Shown here: positions 55,945-64,000 of the stretch, in pieces
Position numbering within the stretch: the stretch's first letter is position 1
Layout of the letters: every line of letters begins with the position of its first letter
Assembly: GCF_900091475.1 (NCBI RefSeq)
Contig: NZ_FMIB01000002.1
Coordinates: 2,728,001-2,792,000, forward strand
Origin: Micromonospora chersina
GTDB taxonomy: Bacteria > Actinomycetota > Actinomycetes > Mycobacteriales > Micromonosporaceae
Reading direction: 5' to 3'
Length of the DNA: 64,000 bases
Position numbers and translations under genes: made by a program
Notes under the pieces: generated by a model
The model's input: only the letters and a program-made list of their open reading frames with translations
What the model was told of the DNA's origin: nothing
The model's database searches: none

Positions 55945-56526
55945 ATGTCCATCCGCCACGGCCTGCTCGCCCTGCTCGAGCGCGGCCAGATGTACGGCTA
56001 CCAGCTCCGCTCGGCGTTCGAGGAGTCGACCGGGTCGACCTGGCCGCTGAACATCGGGCAGGTGTACACCACGCTGGCCCGGCTGGAGCGCGACGGCCTG
56101 GTCCGCTCGCTGCCGGAGAGCGAGGCCGGGCAGCGGCCGTACGAGATCACCGACGCCGGGCGGGCGGACCTGGCGCTGTGGTTCGCCACCCCGATCAGCC
56201 GGGCCGACCGGCCCCGCGACGAGCTGTCGATCAAGTTGGCCCTGGCCCTCACCACCCCCGGCGTGGACGTCCGCGCGGTCGTGCAGACCCAGCGCAGCGC
56301 CACCATGCGGGCCCTCCAGGAGTTCACCCGGTTGAAGTTCGCCAGTGACAAGCCGGAGGACCTGCCCTGGCGCCTGGTGCTGGACGCGATGATCTTCCAG
56401 GCCGAGGCCGAGGTCCGCTGGCTCGACCACTGCGAGACCAGCCTGGTCCGCCACCGCCCGGCGCCGAGCCGGCCGGCCACCCAGCCGGAGGCGGTGGACC
56501 GGGCCGACGAGGAGGCCCGGCGGTGA
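55945..56526 (+). CDS. PadR-family transcriptional regulator
   Basis: This 193-residue protein has the PadR winged helix (SIRHGLLALLERGQMYGYQLRSAFEE, then NIGQVYTTLARLERDGLVRS) and the PadR Vir-type C-terminal helices (about 95-180), which form the dimer. It controls the ABC exporter genes downstream, to which it is coupled by GTGA overlap, and binds the palindrome just upstream of its own start (inferred). The ligand is not known; in related regulators it is often a toxic small molecule or antibiotic exported by the pump. Confidence 0.92.
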   Translation: MSIRHGLLALLERGQMYGYQLRSAFEESTGSTWPLNIGQVYTTLARLERDGLVRSLPESEAGQRPYEITDAGRADLALWFATPISRADRPRDELSIKLALALTTPGVDVRAVVQTQRSATMRALQEFTRLKFASDKPEDLPWRLVLDAMIFQAEAEVRWLDHCETSLVRHRPAPSRPATQPEAVDRADEEARR

Positions 56527-57266
56527 CCGCGGGAGGTCGACCCGTGAACGGGGTGCTGGAACTGCGGGCGGTGCACCGGACCCACGGTGCCGGCGAGGCC
56601 GCCGTGCACGCGCTGCGCGGGGTGAGCCTCACCGTGGCCGCCGGCGAACTGGTGGCGGTCATGGGCCCCTCCGGCTCGGGCAAGTCCACCCTGCTCGCCC
56701 TGGCCGGCGGGCTGGACCGGCCGACCGGCGGCGAGGTGCTGGTCGAGGGCGAGGCCCTCGGCGGCCTGCCCGCCCGCGACCTGGCCCGGCTGCGCCGCCG
56801 CCGGATCGGGTACGTCTTCCAGGACCTGAACCTGCTCGGCAGCCTCACCGCCGTGGAGAACGTGGCGCTCCCCCTCGAACTGGACGGCGCCGGTGTCCGG
56901 GCGGCCCGCCGGCTCGCCCTGGCCGCGCTCGCCGAGGTGGACGTGGCCGGGTTGGCGGACCGGTTCCCCGACCAGATGTCCGGCGGCCAGCAGCAGCGGG
57001 TGGCGATCGCCCGCGCCCTGGTCGGCGAGCGCCGCCTGGTCCTCGCCGACGAGCCCACCGGCGCACTCGACTCGCAGGCCGGCGAGGCGGTGCTGCACCT
57101 GCTGCGCCGCCGGGTCGACGCCGGGGCGGCCGGGGTGCTGGTCACCCACGAGGCGCGGCACGCCGGCTGGGCCGACCGGGTGGTCTTCCTGCGTGACGGG
57201 GTGCTTGTCGACTCGACCGCGCCGCTGGTCGGCGTCGAGCACCTGCTCAGCGGTAGCGGTCGGTGA
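56523..57266 (+). CDS. ABC transporter ATP-binding protein (MacB/LolD type)
   Basis: The 247-residue ATPase has Walker A GPSGSGKST (about 49-57), Q-loop VFQDLNLLGSL, signature MSGGQQQR, Walker B LVLADEPTGALD, and H-loop VTHEARH. The Leu-rich MGPSGSGKSTLLALAGGLDRPTGG form is typical of FtsX-partner exporters. It overlaps padR and the permease gene by 4 bp each, so the three form a tightly coupled operon. Confidence 0.94.
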   Translation: MTAGGRPVNGVLELRAVHRTHGAGEAAVHALRGVSLTVAAGELVAVMGPSGSGKSTLLALAGGLDRPTGGEVLVEGEALGGLPARDLARLRRRRIGYVFQDLNLLGSLTAVENVALPLELDGAGVRAARRLALAALAEVDVAGLADRFPDQMSGGQQQRVAIARALVGERRLVLADEPTGALDSQAGEAVLHLLRRRVDAGAAGVLVTHEARHAGWADRVVFLRDGVLVDSTAPLVGVEHLLSGSGR

Positions 57267-59950
57267 ACCGGGGCCGGCTCGCCGCCACGCTCGGGTCGTG
57301 GCGGGCCGCGCTGCGGATCGCGCGGCGGGAGGCCCGCCGGGCCCGCCGGCGTACGGCGCTGGTGCTGGCGATGATCGCCCTGCCGGTGCTCGGGTTGAGC
57401 TTCGCCGCGGCGAGCTACGACATGGCCGAGCTGACCCGGGCGGAGCAGGTGGACCGGCGGCTGGGCGACGCCGACGCGGAGCTGCGCTGGGGTGACCTCA
57501 GCCCGATCGTCCAGGACGCCTGGGGCGAGGGCTCCTGGCCGGTCCAGGGCGATCCGGTGTCCCGGACCCGCCCGGCGACGACCGACGAACTGCGGGCGCT
57601 GCTGCCCGCCGGCACCCGGCTCACCCGGCTGCGCCGGTGGGTTCCGTTCGAGGTGCGGATCAACGCGAAGAGCGTCGCGTTCGACGCCCGCTCCGTCGAC
57701 CTGACCGACCCGATCAGCCGGCCGCTGGCCACCCTGCGCGAGGGCCGGCGGCCGACCCGCCCCGACGAGATCGCGGTCAGCCGGGCCGCGCTGCGCCGGC
57801 TCGGCGTCCGGCTCGGCGCGCCGGTGCGGACGGTCGAGGGCTCGACCTACCGGGTGGTCGGGGTGGTGGAGTTCCCGGACAACCTCGGCGAGGTGGTGGC
57901 GCTCCGGCCGGAGCTGCCGCCCGGGCCGCTCGGCCCGGGGGACGAGAGCTGGCTGGTGGACCTGCCCGGGCCGCTGGACGGGGCGCTTGTCGACCGGCTG
58001 AACGCCCGGGGCGTCCTGGTGGCCGCCCGGAAGCCGCTGCCCGGCCGGGAGGAGATCGGCGCCGGCCCGGACCTGCCCGACGCCGAGGAGACCGGCAACG
58101 TCGTGCTGGTCGGCGGGCTCGGCCTGCTGGAGGTGGTGCTGCTGGTCGGCCCGGCCTTCGCGGTCGGCGTACGCCGCCGGCGGCGCGACCTCGCCCTCGT
58201 CGCGGTGGCCGGCGGGGACGCCACGCACCTGCGCCGGATCGTGCTCGCCGACGGGGTGGTGCTCGGCGCGGGCGGGGCGGTGGTCGGCCTGCTGCTGGGC
58301 ACCGGTGCCGCGCTCGCGGGGCGCCCGCTGGTCGAGCAGTTCCTGCTCCAGCAGCGCTTCGGCGCGTACCGGGTCTTCCCGGCGGCGCTGGCGGCGATCG
58401 CCGTGGTGGCGGTGCTGGCCGGGGTGCTGGCCGCGCTCGCCCCGGCGTGGGCGGCGGCCCGGCAGGACGTGGTCGCCGGGCTGGCCGGCCGGCGCGAGCC
58501 GCCCCGGCCACGTCGCCGCTGGCTGGTGCTCGGGGCGCTGCTCACGGTGGCCGGCGCGGCCGTGGCCGCGTTCGGCGCCACCCGGACGGCCCCGACCGGC
58601 GTCCTGGCCGGGGTGGTGCTGGGCGAGCTGGGCCTGGTCTTCTGCACCCCGACGCTGATCGGCGTCCTGGCCCGGGCCGGGCGGCTGCTGCCGCTGGCGC
58701 CCCGGCTGGCGCTGCGCGACGCCAGCCGCAACCGCTCGTCGGCCGCGCCCGCCATCTCCGCCGTGATGGCGGCGGTGGCCGGCAGTGTGGCCCTGGGCGT
58801 CTACGTGGCCAGCGACGACGCCCGGCAACGGGCGGCCTGGCAGCCCGGTCTGCCCCCGGGCCACGTGCTGCTCCAGCGCACCGACGGGCGGACCACCGGC
58901 ACGCTGCCCACCGCGGACGAGGTGGCGGAGCGGGTCCGGGCGGTCCTGCCGGGCGCCACGGTGGTGCCGGTCGCGGCCGCGGAGTGCGCCCGGCCGGCGA
59001 CCCCCGAGGACTACTGCGTCGCCACCGCGGTGCGCCCGCCCGAGCAGCGCTGCCCCTACGACCCGGTCGACCCGGGGCACGCGGCGGCGCGGAAGGACCC
59101 GCGCTGCGTGCGGCCGTTCCGCGAGCCGAGCGACCTCTACCTGCCGGCGCTCGTGGACGACGGGACGGGGCTGCCCACGCTGACCGGCGCCCCGGCCGGG
59201 GAGGTGGCCGCGGCCCGCCGGACCCTCCAGGCGGGCGGGGTGGTGGTCACCGACCCCCGGCAGTTGGTGGACGGCCGGGTCCGCGTGGAGGTCAGCCACG
59301 GAACGACCGCCCCGACGGCCGACGGCACCTTGCCCGGGTACGTGCTGCGCGGCGGCCTCCCGGTGGACCGGCTGGTCCTCTCCCCCGCGGCGGCGGCCAC
59401 TCTCGGCCTGGCCGCCGCGCCGCTGGGCTACCTGGTCGACACCGCCAACCCGCCCACCGACCGCCAGCGGGACCGGCTGGCCGCCGAGCTGAGCGGTGTC
59501 GCCCCGCTGGCCGTCCAGGTGTCGGCGGCCGGGCCGCCGTCCGACCAGCGCCCGCTGCTGCTCCTGCTGGCCGGCGCGGCCGGCGTGATCACCCTCGGCG
59601 CGGCCGCGGTGGCGACCGGCCTCGCCGCCGCCGAGGGCCGCCGGGACCTGTCCACCCTCGCCGCGGTCGGCGCCGATCCCCGGGTACGCCGGGTGCTGTC
59701 GCTCTGCCAGGCCGGGGTGATCGCGGGGCTCGGCTCGGTGCTCGGCATCCTGGCCGGCCTCGGCTCGGCGGCCATCATCCTGGTCTCGCTCAACCGGCGG
59801 TACGCGCAGTCCTGGCCGGTGGAGCCGCCGTACCCGCTGGTGGTGCCCGGGTCGACGCTGACCGTGCTCGTGGTCGTGCCGGTGGTGGCCATGGTCGGGG
59901 CGGCCCTGCTCACCCGGTCCCGGCTGCCGGTGGAGCGCCGGCTGGACTGA
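57263..59950 (+). CDS. FtsX-like ABC transporter permease, two-domain
   Basis: This 895-residue permease has an N-terminal helix (about 28-48), a large extracytoplasmic domain, a first FtsX block of three helices (about 285-405, VVLGAGGAVVGLLLGTGAALAG), a second extracytoplasmic region with several Cys (about 560-640, CARPATPEDYC, RCPYDPVDPG), and a final FtsX block (about 780-890). Such large proteins work with MacB-like ATPases as mechanotransmitters or peptide/antibiotic exporters. Four cysteines in the second outer domain may form disulfides. Overlaps the ATPase gene by 4 bp. Substrate unknown. Confidence 0.92.
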   Translation: MNRGRLAATLGSWRAALRIARREARRARRRTALVLAMIALPVLGLSFAAASYDMAELTRAEQVDRRLGDADAELRWGDLSPIVQDAWGEGSWPVQGDPVSRTRPATTDELRALLPAGTRLTRLRRWVPFEVRINAKSVAFDARSVDLTDPISRPLATLREGRRPTRPDEIAVSRAALRRLGVRLGAPVRTVEGSTYRVVGVVEFPDNLGEVVALRPELPPGPLGPGDESWLVDLPGPLDGALVDRLNARGVLVAARKPLPGREEIGAGPDLPDAEETGNVVLVGGLGLLEVVLLVGPAFAVGVRRRRRDLALVAVAGGDATHLRRIVLADGVVLGAGGAVVGLLLGTGAALAGRPLVEQFLLQQRFGAYRVFPAALAAIAVVAVLAGVLAALAPAWAAARQDVVAGLAGRREPPRPRRRWLVLGALLTVAGAAVAAFGATRTAPTGVLAGVVLGELGLVFCTPTLIGVLARAGRLLPLAPRLALRDASRNRSSAAPAISAVMAAVAGSVALGVYVASDDARQRAAWQPGLPPGHVLLQRTDGRTTGTLPTADEVAERVRAVLPGATVVPVAAAECARPATPEDYCVATAVRPPEQRCPYDPVDPGHAAARKDPRCVRPFREPSDLYLPALVDDGTGLPTLTGAPAGEVAAARRTLQAGGVVVTDPRQLVDGRVRVEVSHGTTAPTADGTLPGYVLRGGLPVDRLVLSPAAAATLGLAAAPLGYLVDTANPPTDRQRDRLAAELSGVAPLAVQVSAAGPPSDQRPLLLLLAGAAGVITLGAAAVATGLAAAEGRRDLSTLAAVGADPRVRRVLSLCQAGVIAGLGSVLGILAGLGSAAIILVSLNRRYAQSWPVEPPYPLVVPGSTLTVLVVVPVVAMVGAALLTRSRLPVERRLD

Positions 59951-60017
59951 CGACCCTCGATCCGCTCCGACCGGTCGGGGGGTGTCGCGGGCGGGGCGCG
60001 GCCGGCACACTGGGCGG

Positions 60018-60497
60018 GTGTCCGCCGTGCAGTCCCTCACCCGCCGTCTCGGTCACCAGAAGTGGTTCGCCGCCACCATGCGCCTGCTCGTCCCCGCCGA
60101 CCGGCTGGTCGGCCGGCTGACGAAGGGACGCGTGGTCGCCTTCGGGCTGGTGCCCTCGCTGGTGCTCACCACCACCGGCCGCCGCTCCGGCAAGCCGCGC
60201 AGCAATCCCCTGCTCTACGTGCCGGACGGCGACGCGTACGTGGTGATCGGCTCGAACTGGGGGCAGCAGCACCAGCCCGCCTGGTCCCTGAACCTGCTGG
60301 CCCAGCCGGCCGCCGAGGTCGACGTCAAGGGGCACCGGGTCCCGGTGCGCGCCGAGCCGATCAGCGGTGAGGAGCGGGAGCGGCTGTTCACCCGGCTGGT
60401 CGCCGAGTGGCCGGCCTACCGCACGTACGTGGAACGGGCCGGCGGCCGGGAGATCCGGGTGTTCCGGCTGGTCCCGGTGGGCGAGCCGGCCGCCTGA
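60018..60497 (+). CDS. Deazaflavin (F420)-dependent nitroreductase family protein (Ddn-like)
   Basis: This 159-residue split-barrel protein has the Ddn/F420H2-dependent reductase pattern: LVLTTTGRRSGKPRSNPLLYVPDGDAYVVIGSNWGQQHQPAWSLNLLAQPAAEVDVKGHRVPVRAEP. The TTTGRRSGxxR and W-x-x-NL segments bind F420 in the M. tuberculosis homologue. CACACT ends 6 nt before the GTG, suggesting a leaderless mRNA. Substrate unknown, commonly quinones or nitro compounds. Confidence 0.9.
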   Translation: MSAVQSLTRRLGHQKWFAATMRLLVPADRLVGRLTKGRVVAFGLVPSLVLTTTGRRSGKPRSNPLLYVPDGDAYVVIGSNWGQQHQPAWSLNLLAQPAAEVDVKGHRVPVRAEPISGEERERLFTRLVAEWPAYRTYVERAGGREIRVFRLVPVGEPAA

Positions 60498-60606
60498 CGC
60501 CCGGGCGCGGCGAGCCGGCGGTGCCGGTCCGGCTGGCTAGGGTGGTGGTCGGTCGACGCGCGCCGGGTCGCCGCCGGGCGGGCCGCGCGCGGAACGGAGG
60601 TGGACC

Positions 60607-61344
60607 GTGGACGCCAGCGGCGCCGGGCTGGACACCGACCGGCACCTGGACGATCCCCGGTGGCGGGTCGCCGAGCGGGTGAGCGACGCGGCGTTGCGCC
60701 GGTTCCCCGCGGACGTCCTCGCGGTCGCGGTGCACGGCCCGCTCGCGCACGGCGACGACGACGGGGGCGGCAACGGCGAGGTGGGGCTGCTCGTGGTCAC
60801 CTACCGGCCGGGCGGCGGGCCGTCCCCGGCCACCCGCCGGGTGGACGGGGTGCTTGTCGACCTCACCGTGGCCGGCGCCGACGACTACCTGCGGCAGGCC
60901 ACGGCGATCACCGCGCTCTGGCCGCTCACCGCCGACCGGTACGTCACCACCCGCGCCCTGCACGACCCGACGGGCTGGCTGCGGACCCTCCGCGACGAGC
61001 ACCTGGCCCGGCTGGCCCGGGCCCGGCCCGCCGAGTTCACCGACGCGGCCCGGCAGGCGTGGTACCGGGGCAGCGCGGCCCACGCCCGGGCGCTGCGGCT
61101 GGCCGAGTGGTACGAGACCGACCAGGCGCTGCTCATGCTCGGCGAGGCCCGGCTGGCCGCGGCCACCGTGCAGGGGCTGCTCAGCCGCACCTACTTCCGG
61201 GACCCGGGTGACGCGGTGCGGCGCACCGGCCTGGCCGGGGCGGACATGACCGAGGTGGGCACGGTGCTGGCCCGCCAGGCCGAGGAGCTGACCGCGCGGG
61301 GCCGCCCGGTCGACGGCACCGTGGACGACCTGCTCGGCGGCTGA
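60607..61344 (+). CDS. Kanamycin-nucleotidyltransferase-like protein, catalytic site apparently lost
   Basis: The 245-residue protein aligns by eye with ANT(4')-type aminoglycoside nucleotidyltransferases: VAVHGPLAHGDDDGGGNGEVGLLVV against their VYGSLGRxTDGPYSDIEMxxV, the substrate-binding VDGVLVDLTVAG, and the WPLT helix (ITALWPLTADRYVTTRALHDPTGWL). The catalytic GS...SDxE is changed to GP...NGE, so nucleotidyl transfer is doubtful. The C-terminal half is the helical KNTase_C-like domain. GGAGGTGGACC precedes the GTG start, with a TAGGGT box about 65 nt upstream. It may be a degenerate resistance enzyme or a repurposed binding protein. Confidence 0.7.
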   Translation: MDASGAGLDTDRHLDDPRWRVAERVSDAALRRFPADVLAVAVHGPLAHGDDDGGGNGEVGLLVVTYRPGGGPSPATRRVDGVLVDLTVAGADDYLRQATAITALWPLTADRYVTTRALHDPTGWLRTLRDEHLARLARARPAEFTDAARQAWYRGSAAHARALRLAEWYETDQALLMLGEARLAAATVQGLLSRTYFRDPGDAVRRTGLAGADMTEVGTVLARQAEELTARGRPVDGTVDDLLGG

Positions 61345-61359
61345 CGCCCGCGGGGCCTG

Positions 61360-62076
61360 TCAGCCGATCCCGCCCTGGATGCCGATCAGCGCGCCCACCA
61401 GATAGGTGGCGCCGGCCGCGAGGGCGCCGAGCAGCAACTGCCGCAGCCCGCCGGCCCACCAGGGGCGGTTGGTGAACCGGGCCACGATGGCGCCGGCCAC
61501 GAAGAGCCCCACCCCGCCGACGCCGAGCGCCAGCGCCAGGCTCGTGAAGCCGAGCAGGTAGGTGATCAGCGGCACCAGCGCGCCGACCGAGAAGCAGAGG
61601 AACGAGGAGACCGCCGCCGCCCACGGGCTGGGCTGCTCGTCGGGGTCGACGCCCAACTCCTCCCGGACGTGCACCCGCAGCGCCTCCTCCGGGTTGCGCC
61701 GGACCGCCTCGGCGACCTGCGTGGCCAGGTCCCGGGGCAACCCCCGGGCCACCCACGCGTCGGCCAGCTCGCGGGCCTCCGCCTCCGGGTGCCGTTCCAG
61801 CTCGCGCCGCTCCTTGGCCACCTCGGCGGCCACCTGCTCGTTGGCCGAGCGGACGCTCGTGTACTCGCCCAGCCCCATCGAGATGGCGCCGGCCACCAGG
61901 CCGGCCGCGCCGGTCAGGACGACGCTGCGCGGGGAGACCCCGCCGCCGCCGACGCCGGCGATCAGCGCGATGTTGGTGACCAGCCCGTCCATCGCCCCGA
62001 ACACCGCCGGCCGGAGCCAGCCGCCGGACACGTCCGCGTGGTGCGCCTCGCGCAGCGCCGCCGGGGTGTCGGTCAC
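61360..62076 (-). CDS. VIT1/CCC1-family metal transporter
   Basis: This 238-residue membrane protein has the family core: [59 protein letters not shown] (helix-loop carrying the metal-facing Met/Gly/Glu), and three C-terminal helices. VIT1/CCC1 proteins move Fe2+ or Mn2+ out of the cytoplasm by proton antiport. It is the short form without an N-terminal ferritin-like domain. The GTG start overlaps the map stop by 4 bp, so it is coupled to map, though map is functionally unrelated. Confidence 0.9.
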   Translation of the reverse strand: MTDTPAALREAHHADVSGGWLRPAVFGAMDGLVTNIALIAGVGGGGVSPRSVVLTGAAGLVAGAISMGLGEYTSVRSANEQVAAEVAKERRELERHPEAEARELADAWVARGLPRDLATQVAEAVRRNPEEALRVHVREELGVDPDEQPSPWAAAVSSFLCFSVGALVPLITYLLGFTSLALALGVGGVGLFVAGAIVARFTNRPWWAGGLRQLLLGALAAGATYLVGALIGIQGGIG

Positions 62077-62930
62077 GGCAGGGTCAGGATCTCGTAGCCG
62101 TCGTCGGTCACGACGATGGTGTGCTCGAACTGCGCCGTCCACCGGCGGTCCTTGGTGACCACGGTCCAGCCGTCGTCCCACATGTCGTACTGGTGCGTGC
62201 CGAGGGTGATCATCGGCTCGATGGTGAAGGTCATGCCGGGCTCCATCACGTCGGTGGGGCGCGGGCTGTCGTAGTGCGGCACGTAGAGGCCGCTGTGGAA
62301 GGACTCGCCGATGCCGTGGCCGGTGAAGTCGCGGACCACGCCGTAGCCGAACCGCTTGGCGTACGACTCGATGACCCGGCCGATGACGTTGATCTGCCGG
62401 CCCGGGGCGACCGCCTTGATCCCCCGCATCATGGCCTGGTGGGTCCGCTCGACGAGCAGGCGTGCCTCCTCGCTCACCTCGCCCACGCAGAAGGTGGCGT
62501 CGGTGTCGCCGTGCACCCCGCCGATGTACGCGGTGACGTCGACGTTGATGATGTCGCCGTCCTGGAGCACCGTGGAGTCCGGGATGCCGTGGCAGATGAC
62601 CTCGTTGAGGCTGGTGCAGCAGGACTTCGGGAAGCCCTTGTAGCCCAGCGTCGAGGGGTACGCGCCGTGGTCGCAGAGGAACTCGTGGACCACCTTGTCG
62701 ATCTCGTCGGTGGTCACCCCCGGCTTGCAGTGCTCCCCGGCGAGCTGGGTGGCCTGGGCGGCGAGCCGGCCGGCGATCCGCATCTTCTCGATGGTCTCCG
62801 GCGTCTGCACGTGCGACCCGCGCCACTCCTGCGGCCGCTTCTTGCCCACGTACTCGGGACGCGGGATGTGGGCGGGGACCGCTCGCCACGGGGAGAGCGT
62901 GCCTGGGGTCAGCGGCGCACGGACGGTCAT
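62073..62930 (-). CDS. map: Methionine aminopeptidase, type I
   Basis: This 285-residue metallopeptidase removes initiator methionine. Metal ligands are all visible: Asp in [22 protein letters not shown] (two), His in [10 protein letters not shown], Glu in TFTIEPMI and Glu in AQFEHTIVV. The ~40-residue Pro-rich N-terminal extension ([27 protein letters not shown]) matches the ribosome-associating PxxP extension of M. tuberculosis MapB (Rv2861c), also found in this neighbourhood. It is not the zinc-finger long form. Coupled downstream to the VIT1-type gene. Confidence 0.95.
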   Translation of the reverse strand: MTVRAPLTPGTLSPWRAVPAHIPRPEYVGKKRPQEWRGSHVQTPETIEKMRIAGRLAAQATQLAGEHCKPGVTTDEIDKVVHEFLCDHGAYPSTLGYKGFPKSCCTSLNEVICHGIPDSTVLQDGDIINVDVTAYIGGVHGDTDATFCVGEVSEEARLLVERTHQAMMRGIKAVAPGRQINVIGRVIESYAKRFGYGVVRDFTGHGIGESFHSGLYVPHYDSPRPTDVMEPGMTFTIEPMITLGTHQYDMWDDGWTVVTKDRRWTAQFEHTIVVTDDGYEILTLP

Positions 62931-62989
62931 GACGACAGCCTATCGCCGGGCCCCCGGTGACCCCCGCCACGGCCCGCTCGCCCAGGTTG

Positions 62990-63018
62990 TTGCCGCGCCG
63001 CAAGCGCTGTGCCATTGT
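62990..63018 (+). promoter_or_regulatory. Promoter of the STAS-domain gene
   Basis: TTGCCG (62990-62995), a 17-bp spacer, and CATTGT (63013-63018) match a housekeeping-type promoter. The -10 box ends 6 nt before the GTG start, so the transcript is leaderless. Confidence 0.6.
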
Positions 63019-63024
63019 TGCTCC

Positions 63025-63339
63025 GTGGATCAAGGGGGCGCACCGCCCGTCTTCTCCGCGACCGCGGAGCTCGACGGTGATCAACTGCGCGTCCGCGTGG
63101 CCGGCGAGGTCGACATGGCGACCGCCGACACCATGTACCGGACCGTCCTCGGGGAGTCCGCCCGGCACGTCACGCTCGACCTTCGGTCGGTGACCTTCTT
63201 CGACTCGGCCGCGATCCATGCGCTGGTCCGGCTGGCCCAGCAGTTCCCCGGCACGCTCACCGTGCTGCCGTCCCGGCAGGTCCGCCGGGTGCTGGAGATC
63301 TCCGGCCTGGGCGAGCAGGACTGGCTGGCGCCGGCCTGA
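63025..63339 (+). CDS. STAS-domain anti-sigma factor antagonist
   Basis: This 104-residue protein is one STAS domain: LRVRVAGEVDMATADTMYRTVL, then VTLDLRSVTFFDSAAIHALVRLAQQFP. The serine in FFDSAAIHAL is the usual phosphorylation site of SpoIIAA/RsbV-type antagonists. In partner switching, the dephosphorylated form captures an anti-sigma kinase and frees a sigma factor. The convergent neighbour encodes a SpoIIE-type phosphatase fused to such a kinase, so the two are natural partners. Confidence 0.9.
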   Translation: MDQGGAPPVFSATAELDGDQLRVRVAGEVDMATADTMYRTVLGESARHVTLDLRSVTFFDSAAIHALVRLAQQFPGTLTVLPSRQVRRVLEISGLGEQDWLAPA

Positions 63340-63361
63340 GAGCCCGCCGCCCGCCGCGGCC

Positions 63362-64000
63362 TCAGTCCGCCAGCCGGCGGCGCAGGACCAGCTCGGTGCC
63401 GTTCTCCGTGCGGGTCACGCTCATCTCGCCGAGCGCCTGGATCAGCGCCAGGCCGCGACCCCGGAAGCTCGACCCGCTGGACTCCCGCCACCGGCCGCTG
63501 TCGCGGATCGTGGCGGTGACCGTCCGGTCCTCGATGGTGACCTCGACGCCGATCGTCGGCTCGGCCGGGGCGACCGGGTGCTCGATGGCGTTGGCGGCAG
63601 CCTCGGAGATGGCCACCGTGAGGTCGAACAGATCGGTCTCACCGACGTGGTGAGCGACCAGGAAGTCCTCCAGCCGCTTGCGCAGCACGCTGAGCCGCGT
63701 CGGGTCGGCCGGCAGCCGCAGCGCGAAGCGGTTCAGCTCGGTCGCCTCCAGCGCCAGCACCGCCACGTCGTCGTGCCGGGTGCGCCCGGCGACCCGCTCG
63801 ACCACCGCGTCGACCAGATCGGCCACGTGCTCGCCCGGGGTCGCCGCGTCCGCCCGGAGCTCGCCGAGCCCGGCGTCGATACCGGCCTGCCGGTCCTCGA
63901 TCAACCCGTCGGTGTAGAGCAGCAGCCGGCCGCCGGGGGCCAGCTCACCCTCGACGGTCCGGTACGACGTGCCGGGGATCGCCCCGACCGGCGGCCCGAG
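63362..64000 (-). CDS. SpoIIE-type phosphatase fused to an RsbW-like kinase domain (5' truncated)
   Basis: The frame is open to the window edge; about 212 residues are visible. The first part ends a PP2C/SpoIIE phosphatase domain (VGAIPGTSYRTVEGELAPGG, LLLYTDGLIEDRQ; DDVAVLALE). The last ~120 residues are a HATPase_c_2 domain (LTVAISEAAANAIEHP for the N box, IRDSGRWRESSG for the G1 box, FRGRGLALIQALGEMSV). So one protein holds both the phosphatase that activates a STAS antagonist and the kinase that silences it. Upstream sensory domains (PAS/GAF) are likely outside the window. It is convergent with, and probably acts on, the STAS protein. Confidence 0.9.
   Translation of the reverse strand, partial: LGPPVGAIPGTSYRTVEGELAPGGRLLLYTDGLIEDRQAGIDAGLGELRADAATPGEHVADLVDAVVERVAGRTRHDDVAVLALEATELNRFALRLPADPTRLSVLRKRLEDFLVAHHVGETDLFDLTVAISEAAANAIEHPVAPAEPTIGVEVTIEDRTVTATIRDSGRWRESSGSSFRGRGLALIQALGEMSVTRTENGTELVLRRRLAD

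Noticed and set aside
56324..60040. 1238-codon minus-strand frame opposite the PadR-ABC operon
   Set aside because: Antisense artefact; the plus strand has complete Walker, signature and FtsX motifs with 4-bp gene overlaps.

Overview
This window is high-GC actinobacterial chromosome, most likely from Micromonospora or a close relative in the Micromonosporaceae. The evidence is the codon use (third positions almost all G or C), frequent GTG starts, and a gene order that matches the Mycobacterium tuberculosis Rv2743c-Rv2861c core block: pspM, pspA, clgR, pgsA, ftsK, rnj, dapA, thyX, dapB, pepR, pnp, rpsO, ribF, truB, dinF, an nrnA-type DHH gene, rbfA, infB, ylxR, nusA, rimP and map. I saw no rRNA, tRNA, CRISPR array, insertion sequence or prophage. 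The genus is an inference; the synteny comes from knowledge of the M. tuberculosis gene order.

Layout. 1-2224: 3' part of a secreted multicopper-oxidase-fold protein whose C-terminal copper ligands are gone, ending in three fibronectin III domains. 2227-7547 (minus): envelope-stress block clgR-pspA-pspM, then pncC/cinA, pgsA and rimO. 7624-9419: ornithine-cyclodeaminase-like gene, then a guanidinium exporter (gdx/sugE) behind a guanidine-III riboswitch, and a small membrane protein. 9481-19382 (mostly minus): ftsK, a pair of YbjN-domain genes, a secreted streptogrisin-type protease, rnj, dapA and thyX. 19466-25173: DUF2752 protein, a YcaQ-type DNA glycosylase, two GNAT genes, a GT87 mannosyltransferase-like protein, and an ECF sigma factor with a VOC partner. 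25220-31804: carbohydrate locus with a LacI regulator, a CUT1 ABC transporter lacking its own ATPase, and a divergent debranching-type glycosidase; two LacI-type operators lie in the divergent gap. 31877-33562: GNAT and AraC-DinB accessory genes with repeats. 33792-41000 (minus): dapB, pepR, pnp, rpsO, ribF, truB. 41146-43561: two tandem paralogous membrane-anchored proteins plus a small membrane ORF. 43676-54721 (minus): MATE exporter and the rimP-nusA-ylxR-infB / rbfA-nrnA translation block. 54913-59950 (plus): DUF4439 genes and a PadR-regulated ABC exporter. 60018-64000: deazaflavin nitroreductase-like gene, a KNTase-like gene, a VIT-type metal transporter, map, and a STAS/SpoIIE partner-switching pair that runs off the window.

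Two regulatory themes stand out. First, about a dozen genes have a TANNNT-like -10 box ending 6-8 nt before the start codon, which indicates leaderless transcripts and fixes several start codons. Second, there are readable ligand- or repressor-controlled switches: the guanidine-III riboswitch, the paired LacI operators, and a PadR palindrome overlapping its own -10 region. The rest is mostly vertically inherited core genome. I did not find a clearly new multigene system; the most unusual items are listed as findings.
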